Of a DNA stretch of 64,000 nt, positions 58,593 through 64,000 are shown one piece after another. Within the stretch, counting starts at the first letter, position 1. Each line of letters begins with the position of its first letter. The notes below the pieces were generated by a model that worked only from the letters and a program-made list of their open reading frames with translations, was not told where the DNA came from and searched no databases. Source of the DNA: Candidatus Opimibacter skivensis (GTDB lineage: Bacteria > Bacteroidota > Bacteroidia > Chitinophagales > Saprospiraceae); contig JADKGY010000029.1 of assembly GCA_016722045.1 (NCBI GenBank), positions 496,001 to 560,000 of the forward strand. Direction: 5' to 3'. The translations under genes were made by a program, and so were the position numbers.

Positions 58593-59277
58593 AATGGTCG
58601 TATTTGATATGGCTGGCACCGTCATAGACGAACAAAATGTAGTCTATAAAACACTGCATGAGACACTCACTGAAGCAGGTATCAATACAGATTTCGAAAC
58701 CGTGTTGGCACTTGGCGCAGGGAAAGAGAAAAAAATGGCCATCGCTGATTTAGTATCGTATATCGAAGGCAGTCAGGATCCGAAACTCATTCAGGACTTG
58801 TTCGATTCGTTCAGAAAAAAACTTGAAGCTGCCTATCTAAATCTTCACATACTTCCTCAACCCGGCGCTGAAACTGTATTTGAAGAATTGAAAAAAAGAA
58901 ATATCTACATCATTCTCAACACTGGCTATGATCGCAAAACAGCAGAACTACTATTAGAAAAACTTGAATGGCGCGTAGGTAAAGAAATCGATTACCTGGT
59001 CACAGCTTCAGATGTTTACGCAGGCAGACCTGAACCTGACATGATCGAAAAGGCCATGGAATACTACGATATCGAAAGCGGAGATCAGGTCATTAAAGTA
59101 GGTGATAGTATTGTTGACATTGAGGAAGGTCGAAATGCAGGTTGCAGATATGTAATCGGTGTCACAACAGGTGCTCACAATCACAGTCAATTGATGAGTG
59201 CCGAACCAACTCATATCATAGACCACCTTTCAGAACTTCTGGAGATCATCGACAATCATGACATTCACAGTTTCTGA
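58585..59277 (+). CDS. Phosphonatase-like HAD hydrolase (TIGR03351 type)
   Basis: A 230-residue HAD hydrolase. Motif I is VFDMAGTVID with nucleophile Asp8 and Ala in place of the second Asp, the D-x-A-G-T form shared with phosphonoacetaldehyde hydrolase (PhnX). The cap segment ALGAGKEKKMAIADL places Lys47 about 40 residues after the nucleophile, close to the Schiff-base Lys spacing in PhnX. Motif IV is KVGDSIVDIEEGRNAG, followed by VIGVTTGAHNHSQL. It should therefore cleave the C-P bond of phosphonoacetaldehyde; catalysis by Lys47 is inference. A TTG at 58579 is a possible earlier start. The end overlaps the transporter gene by 20 bases. Confidence 0.85.
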   Translation: MIEMVVFDMAGTVIDEQNVVYKTLHETLTEAGINTDFETVLALGAGKEKKMAIADLVSYIEGSQDPKLIQDLFDSFRKKLEAAYLNLHILPQPGAETVFEELKKRNIYIILNTGYDRKTAELLLEKLEWRVGKEIDYLVTASDVYAGRPEPDMIEKAMEYYDIESGDQVIKVGDSIVDIEEGRNAGCRYVIGVTTGAHNHSQLMSAEPTHIIDHLSELLEIIDNHDIHSF

Positions 59278-60529
59278 CAAGCGATATTATGCAAATGCAA
59301 TATTAGCCGGACTGGCGGCATTCGCAGTTTACTTTTGCATGTACGCGTTTCGCAAACCGTTTGCGGTCGCCAAATTTGATGGCCTTATATTATTTGGCAT
59401 TGATTATAAAGTAGTCCTGATCATCAGCCAGGTGCTTGGATATGCCATCTCAAAATTCTTCGGTATTAAATTCATTTCAGAATTCCGTCCGGAATACAGG
59501 GCCATCGGCATCATTGGTTGTATAAGTTTGACAGGTCTTACATTATTGGGATTCGCGCTTGTTCCTTTTCCATACAATTTTGTTTTCATGTTTCTCAATG
59601 GACTACCACTGGGCATGGTGTGGGGTCTTGTCTTTTCTTATCTGGAAGGGAGGAAAGCTACAGAGTTGATGGCCGCGATTCTGAGTTCTGCATTCATAGT
59701 GGCATCAGGTGTAGTTAAATCGATTGGAAAATGGCTAATGGTCTCTCACCATGTATCCGAATTTTGGATGCCTTTCATTACAGGAGCTATTTTTTTTGTA
59801 CCGTTATTGCTTTTCGTATGGATCCTGAACCGCACGCCAAAACCAACTGAGGAAGATATTGCTCTACGTCATATTCGTGAACCGATGACCTCAGATGATC
59901 GTAAAAAATTATTTAGATCATTGGCGCCTGGATTGATAGTCATGATCTTTCTTTATATGATGTTGACAGCATTCAGAGATTTCAGGGACAATTTTTCTGT
60001 GGAGGTCTGGGAGGAACTTGGCATCCGCAATAACGCGGCTATATTCACCCAATCTGAAATGCCGGCTGCCCTTTTGATTCTTGTACTCTTTGCAATGTTT
60101 ATTTTGATTAAAAAAAATTATTCTGCATTCCGAACTATGCACATCATTATTACAGTCGGTCTGGTCAGCATTGGAGTCGTCAATTTCATGTTCTTCTCAG
60201 GTCTGCTTAAATCGCCGATGATGTGGACTATATTGACCGGACTAGGATTGTATGCAGCCTATTTTCCATTCAATAGTATGTTGTTCGAACGATTGTTGGC
60301 GACCAATAGAAGTAAAGGGAATGCCGGTTACCTGATTTATCTTGCTGATTCCTTTGGATATCTTGGTAGTATTCTGATATTGCTATACAAGGAATTTTTC
60401 TTTGGCAAAATATCTTATCTCCATTTTTTCCTTTATATGGGTTATGGCCTTAGTGTTGTTAGCTTATTATCTTTTGGGTTCACTCATTTTTATTTCAGGA
60501 ATAAATTAAGGTCAACTACAATAGCTTGA
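59258..60529 (+). CDS. MFS-type transporter, DUF5690-like
   Basis: A 423-residue protein with about twelve hydrophobic segments (AILAGLAAFAVYFCMYAF, MLMIFLYMMLTA-like, YLIYLADSFGYLGSILILLY). The opening segment YFCMYAFRKPFAVAKF resembles the RK-containing first helix of organophosphate:phosphate antiporters (GlpT/UhpT), a weak but relevant hint. I recall this family as DUF5690, restricted to Bacteroidota. Overlap with the phosphonatase-like gene makes it the inner-membrane member of the same operon, so import of a phosphonate or phosphoester (or an exchange for phosphate) is the best guess. Confidence 0.75.
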   Translation: MTFTVSDKRYYANAILAGLAAFAVYFCMYAFRKPFAVAKFDGLILFGIDYKVVLIISQVLGYAISKFFGIKFISEFRPEYRAIGIIGCISLTGLTLLGFALVPFPYNFVFMFLNGLPLGMVWGLVFSYLEGRKATELMAAILSSAFIVASGVVKSIGKWLMVSHHVSEFWMPFITGAIFFVPLLLFVWILNRTPKPTEEDIALRHIREPMTSDDRKKLFRSLAPGLIVMIFLYMMLTAFRDFRDNFSVEVWEELGIRNNAAIFTQSEMPAALLILVLFAMFILIKKNYSAFRTMHIIITVGLVSIGVVNFMFFSGLLKSPMMWTILTGLGLYAAYFPFNSMLFERLLATNRSKGNAGYLIYLADSFGYLGSILILLYKEFFFGKISYLHFFLYMGYGLSVVSLLSFGFTHFYFRNKLRSTTIA

Positions 60530-60637
60530 CAGTTTCCTTATCCTATTTCTTGCAATTTTCCCAACCAATCAAACCGATCTAACATTCAGAACTGTTATTG
60601 TAGATGAGGTTCAATATATTTAAGGCCTATAACGACA

Positions 60638-61387
60638 ATGGCGCACCCGGAAATTCTCTTATGGTTTTGCATTATCGCATTTATCTATGCCTCTGTCGGC
60701 TTTGGAGGAGGCTCCAGTTATATTGCCATTCTCGCACTGTATAGTCTGCCCTTCAAAGAGTTAAGACTCATTGCCCTCATCTGTAATATCATCGTCGTGG
60801 CAGGCGGAACGATCCTATTTATTCAGCACAAAGAAATTAAATGGAGAAAAGTGATCCCTCTGGTAATCTCAGGATTGATCATGTCTTTTTTGGGGGCACA
60901 ATTGAAATTGAGTGAAAAATTTTTCTTTGTTCTGCTTGGATGCAGTTTAATCATTGCAGGAATTCTATTATGTTTTGAAAGAAAAACCAGTCAACCTGAT
61001 CTGGAAATGAAAACCAAACCGCTTCGTGAATCTATTCTCGGAGGAAGCATTGGTTTATTGTCAGGTATGGTGGGTATCGGTGGAGGTATTTTCTTATCCC
61101 CGCTACTGAATTTAATGAAATGGGACACTTCAAAAAAGATAGCCGCAACCGCCTCACTCTTTATTCTAGTCAATTCAATTGGAGGCATTACAGGTCAACT
61201 TCAGTCCGATCCCTTTCCGGTTGATTACAACAGATTATGGATGATGGCCTTGGCTGTGTTCATCGGCGGACAGGCTGGATCGAGAATCGGTATCTTTAAG
61301 CTGAATCAACAAGTGATAAAAAAATTGACCGGCGTATTAGTTTTGGCTGCCGGGATAGAAATACTGTTGAGGCATCTTCATAATTAA
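60638..61387 (+). CDS. TSUP-family (TauE/SafE-like) anion permease
   Basis: A 249-residue membrane protein with about seven hydrophobic spans. The two internal repeats show the TSUP family's glycine-rich loops, FIYASVGFGGGSSYIAILAL and LSGMVGIGGGIFLSPLLNLM. Members move sulfite, sulfoacetate, sulfate or related anions out of or into the cell. It precedes moaD by eight bases and is therefore probably co-transcribed with moaDE, suggesting a link to sulfur or oxyanion traffic around molybdoenzymes. Substrate and direction are unknown. Confidence 0.8.
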   Translation: MAHPEILLWFCIIAFIYASVGFGGGSSYIAILALYSLPFKELRLIALICNIIVVAGGTILFIQHKEIKWRKVIPLVISGLIMSFLGAQLKLSEKFFFVLLGCSLIIAGILLCFERKTSQPDLEMKTKPLRESILGGSIGLLSGMVGIGGGIFLSPLLNLMKWDTSKKIAATASLFILVNSIGGITGQLQSDPFPVDYNRLWMMALAVFIGGQAGSRIGIFKLNQQVIKKLTGVLVLAAGIEILLRHLHN

Positions 61388-61395
61388 ATGATGAT

Positions 61396-61635
61396 ATGAT
61401 CGTCGAAGTACAGGCATTTGGAATCGTAAAAGATATTTTCAAAAAGAAATCTGTTCAGGTACAGATTCAAATAAATACAACTTCTCATCTCAGAGAAGTT
61501 TTAGAATCCCAGTATCCGGATCTCAAAACACTTTCAGTTTATAAAATTGCTGTCAATGAAGAATATGTCTCGAATGAAATGATGCTGAGCGAAGGCGATG
61601 AAATTGCTATTATTCCACCTGTAAGCGGAGGATGA
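61396..61635 (+). CDS. moaD: Molybdopterin synthase sulfur-carrier subunit
   Basis: A 79-residue ubiquitin-like protein ending in the di-glycine IIPPVSGG that is adenylated and thiocarboxylated before transferring sulfur to precursor Z. The N-terminal strand VEVQAFGIVKDIFKKKSVQV fits the fold. It is followed by moaE with only one base between stop and start, the standard subunit pair. Confidence 0.92.
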   Translation: MIVEVQAFGIVKDIFKKKSVQVQIQINTTSHLREVLESQYPDLKTLSVYKIAVNEEYVSNEMMLSEGDEIAIIPPVSGG

Positions 61636-61636
61636 G

Positions 61637-62053
61637 ATGACTTATATAGAGATATCTGAAAATCCGCTTGATGTGAAGACCTGTATTGATATGGTTTTGA
61701 CACCTGAGACAGGAGGTATTAATGTATTTGTTGGTTCTGTCCGCAATATCACGAAGGGGAAAAAAGTAGTGCGGCTGGAATTTGAAGCCTATAGAAGTAT
61801 GGCGTTAAAAGAAATGAAAAAAATAGCAGAGTCCATAGAAATGAAATGGCCGGTTTTGAATATTGTCATCCATCACAGAACTGGTGTCCTATCTGTCGGA
61901 GAAATCCCTGTGATAATTGCCGTTTCAGCTGCACACAGAGATGCTGCATTCAGTGCCTGTCAGTTTGCGATTGATCAATTGAAAGAAAAAGTGCCGATCT
62001 GGAAAAAAGAAATTTTTGAAGACGGCGAGGAGTGGGTTTCTGCTCATCCCTGA
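61637..62053 (+). CDS. moaE: Molybdopterin synthase catalytic subunit
   Basis: A 138-residue MoaE. It shows GGINVFVGSVRNITKGKKV with the conserved glycines and Arg, LEFEAYRSMALKEM, the IVIHHRTGVLSVGEIPVII segment, and the C-terminal VPIWKKEIFEDGEEWV, which holds the catalytic Lys pair. Together with MoaD it makes molybdopterin from cyclic pyranopterin monophosphate. It converges on moaC, 44 bases away. Confidence 0.93.
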   Translation: MTYIEISENPLDVKTCIDMVLTPETGGINVFVGSVRNITKGKKVVRLEFEAYRSMALKEMKKIAESIEMKWPVLNIVIHHRTGVLSVGEIPVIIAVSAAHRDAAFSACQFAIDQLKEKVPIWKKEIFEDGEEWVSAHP

Positions 62054-62097
62054 CTTGTGCGGCGAAAATTTAGCATTAATGGGTCTCTAAAATGAAG

Positions 62098-62577
62098 TTA
62101 TTGAGCAATGTGAAAATCTTTCTTGCCACCTGATTTACTGATCAACTTTGTTTCTTTAATCACGATATCATGACTCAGCGCCTTGCACATATCATACACG
62201 GTTAAGGCAGCTATCGTAGCGCCAACAAGAGCCTCCATTTCTACACCTGTCTTGCTTGTAGTAGAAGCAGTGCATTCAATGACCAATTCATTCTCTTTGC
62301 TGAAGCTGATATTAATCTGACAATCTTCAAGCGCCAATGTGTGACATAACGGAATTAAATCACTTGTTTTTTTTGCTGCCATGATCCCCGCGAGAATTGC
62401 AGTTCCGACTACAGAACCCTTTTTTGTCTGAATGTCCCCATCACTAAATGCATTAATTACTTCAGGCGGTAAACCCATAACAGTCCTGGCTGTGGCACTT
62501 CTCCGGGTTGGCGTTTTTTCCCCGATATCTACCATGACTGTTTTACCCTCTTTATTTAAATGAGAAAAATCACTCAT
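62098..62577 (-). CDS. moaC: Cyclic pyranopterin monophosphate synthase
   Basis: A 159-residue MoaC that converts the MoaA product to cyclic pyranopterin monophosphate. Conserved regions: MVDIGEKTPTRRSATA, AKKTSDLIPLCHTLAL (with the active-site His), the TSKTGVEMEALVGATIAALT stretch, and YDMCKAL. It follows moaA by 36 bases in the same orientation, so the first step of cofactor synthesis is encoded by one minus-strand unit and the second by the convergent moaDE unit. Confidence 0.95.
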   Translation of the reverse strand: MSDFSHLNKEGKTVMVDIGEKTPTRRSATARTVMGLPPEVINAFSDGDIQTKKGSVVGTAILAGIMAAKKTSDLIPLCHTLALEDCQINISFSKENELVIECTASTTSKTGVEMEALVGATIAALTVYDMCKALSHDIVIKETKLISKSGGKKDFHIAQ

Positions 62578-62613
62578 GATTTATTAAGTTTTATAAAAGC
62601 TTGGTCAAATAAA

Positions 62614-63597
62614 TTATCCACCGATTTCAGACATGGATGGGTGTACTTCTGTTGATTTAATTTTATCCGCTTCCCAACCATCAGCAGCTCGTTTTTGAAA
62701 AACGTCCATCAACTTTCCCTTAATTGCAGAATCTGACAGACCTTCTCTGAACAGATCTTTTACATTCAACACACCTTCACCATACAAGCATGTCTTGACC
62801 GTCCCTTGTGGCGTTACCCGGATTCGGTTACACGTACCGCAAAACGATCTTGAATAAGCCGCGATAATTCCAAATGATCCAATGTGACCCGGGATTGAAT
62901 AATTGTATGAAGTCGAAAAAGGCGGATCAGGTATTTTTTGGACATCAGGATAAAATGCTTTTATGTATTCCAGTATCCTCGTGTGATTCCAATGCAATCC
63001 TGAAAAATCATGTCCATCTCCATTAAATGGCATTTCCTCTATAAACCGAACAGACACCGGAAGTTCTTTTGTCAATCCTGTAAGTTCAATGATATCTTCT
63101 GTATTTCTACCTTCCATCACGACAGCATTTATCTTGACATCCATGCCGTGGCTTAATAATGATTCAAGTGTGCTCATTACTGCAGGTAGTTCATCCCTTC
63201 TTGTAATCGCAAAAAACCGTTGTCTGTTGATCGTATCAAGACTAAGATTTATTGATTGGATGCCAAGCGATTTCAGTGTTGGAATGAATGGGCCAAGCAG
63301 TATTCCGTTTGTGGTAATGGATACTTTTTTTATACCTTTTATCTTGACTAATGCTGAAAGAAAATGAATAAGATCTCTACGGATAAATGGCTCTCCTCCG
63401 GTAATACGCACTTTTTCCAGACCTTCCTGAGCCAGAAGTGAGCATAGTCGCAACATCTCCTCATAACTCATCAATTCCCCGGATGGAACCCAGTCAAGAC
63501 CCTGCTGCGGCATACAGTATAGGCATCGAAGATTACACCGATCCGTGACGGACAGACGTAGGTAGTTAATGATTCTCCCATGGTTGTCGTAGATCAT
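62614..63597 (-). CDS. moaA: GTP 3',8-cyclase (radical SAM, MoaA)
   Basis: A 327-residue radical SAM enzyme that starts molybdopterin synthesis from GTP. The first cluster motif is TDRCNLRCLYCMP (Cys-x3-Cys-x2-Cys); KVRITGGEPFIRRDL is the SAM-binding GGE region; the second cluster and GTP site is FCGTCNRIRVTPQGTVKTC near residue 255. The C-terminus ends EIGG, the glycine pair known to be needed in MoaA. The gene is complete. Confidence 0.95.
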   Translation of the reverse strand: MIYDNHGRIINYLRLSVTDRCNLRCLYCMPQQGLDWVPSGELMSYEEMLRLCSLLAQEGLEKVRITGGEPFIRRDLIHFLSALVKIKGIKKVSITTNGILLGPFIPTLKSLGIQSINLSLDTINRQRFFAITRRDELPAVMSTLESLLSHGMDVKINAVVMEGRNTEDIIELTGLTKELPVSVRFIEEMPFNGDGHDFSGLHWNHTRILEYIKAFYPDVQKIPDPPFSTSYNYSIPGHIGSFGIIAAYSRSFCGTCNRIRVTPQGTVKTCLYGEGVLNVKDLFREGLSDSAIKGKLMDVFQKRAADGWEADKIKSTEVHPSMSEIGG

Positions 63598-64000
63598 GTT
63601 ATAATGTGTAACGCATATGCATAATTAAGAAGATCTCGCCAATCTACAGCTAATTTCAGCCCCACCTGAATCAGATATTTACCTCAGGTATAAACTCAAC
63701 CAGCATCAAGCTGATCAGGAAATACTCAAATAAATCTGAAGACCTATTCCGACAGAGGTTTATTTTTAAAACTATCGGGCAATCCATTCAGAATTTTAGG
63801 CCTATGATATTGCTATATAATGTCGTCAACGCGATGGCTTCATCTTGTTAGTCAATTGATTCACATTCTATGCTCCAACCATCCTTCTCAACCACCATCC
63901 TTCATTTAAGCCACCATTAACTCAAGTCAAATTTTTGACAAAAATCTTACCCCTGAGATACCCACCGTATCAGGATATTTAGTTTACCTTTGGTTCACTA
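63598..64000. other. Non-coding region at the window end with a -7 box
   Basis: No gene is visible in the last 400 bases. At 63985-63992, TACCTTTG matches the Bacteroidota -7 element on the plus strand, so a gene probably begins just beyond the window. A TTTTTGAC at 63931-63938 is too far upstream to be its -33 box. Confidence 0.4.

Overview
The window looks like a chromosomal segment of a Bacteroidota bacterium, probably from the Saprospiria side of the phylum (the class is a guess). The phylum call rests on several things visible in the sequence: a SusC/SusD pair, three secreted proteins ending in type IX secretion (T9SS) sorting domains, promoter-like TAnnTTTG -7 boxes upstream of many genes, weak Shine-Dalgarno signals, and the full-length sequences of RpoB, RpoC, EF-Tu and LysS. 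Coding density is ordinary and most genes are housekeeping.

Layout. 1-5.4 kb: the 3' part of a cell-wall amidase, an orphan LuxE-type acyl-protein synthetase, a lipoprotein, an ArsC/Spx-type thioredoxin-fold protein, a HicAB toxin-antitoxin pair, a nucleoside phosphorylase and a NadR-like kinase that carries a repeat-derived insertion. 5.4-8.3 kb: a conserved hypothetical gene followed by the ribosome-assembly GTPases era and der; der is split by a one-base homopolymer frameshift. 8.3-16.8 kb: a 134-bp tandem repeat array, rfbC-rfbD (dTDP-rhamnose), secreted T9SS cargo, a field of hairpin repeats, a membrane-anchored S33 hydrolase with a 36-residue leader ORF, and riboflavin synthase.

16.9-32.9 kb, minus strand: the conserved transcription/translation block, read as tRNA-Thr, tRNA-Tyr, tRNA-Gly, tRNA-Thr, tuf, tRNA-Trp, secE, nusG, rplK, rplA, rplJ, rplL, rpoB, rpoC, preceded by a xerC-type recombinase, hpf and pdxJ. 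The tRNA/tuf order is the same as in E. coli thrU-tyrU-glyT-thrT-tufB. 32.9-47.8 kb: a CPBP protease, cdsA and psd (phospholipid synthesis), lysS, priA, an aldehyde dehydrogenase, an old-yellow-enzyme family oxidoreductase, a beta-helix secreted protein, a HicB gene beside a frameshifted hicA remnant, initiator tRNA, plsC and a thiolase.

47.9-60.5 kb is the most interesting stretch. A minus-strand run of SusC, SusD and two secreted alkaline-phosphatase-superfamily enzymes faces a plus-strand operon of a FAD oxidoreductase of the phosphonate-associated TIGR03364 type, a phosphonatase-like HAD hydrolase and a DUF5690-type MFS transporter. Together they read as a candidate outer-membrane-to-cytoplasm phosphoester/phosphonate scavenging locus. 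60.6-63.6 kb: a TSUP permease followed by convergent moaD-moaE and moaA-moaC (molybdenum cofactor synthesis).

Non-coding structure is rich: a hairpin family with a shared core and differing self-complementary outer arms, a perfect 52-bp palindrome over the susD stop codon, a duplicated tRNA-Ala 3' end, and recurrent short low-complexity repeats, some of which have entered a coding gene.
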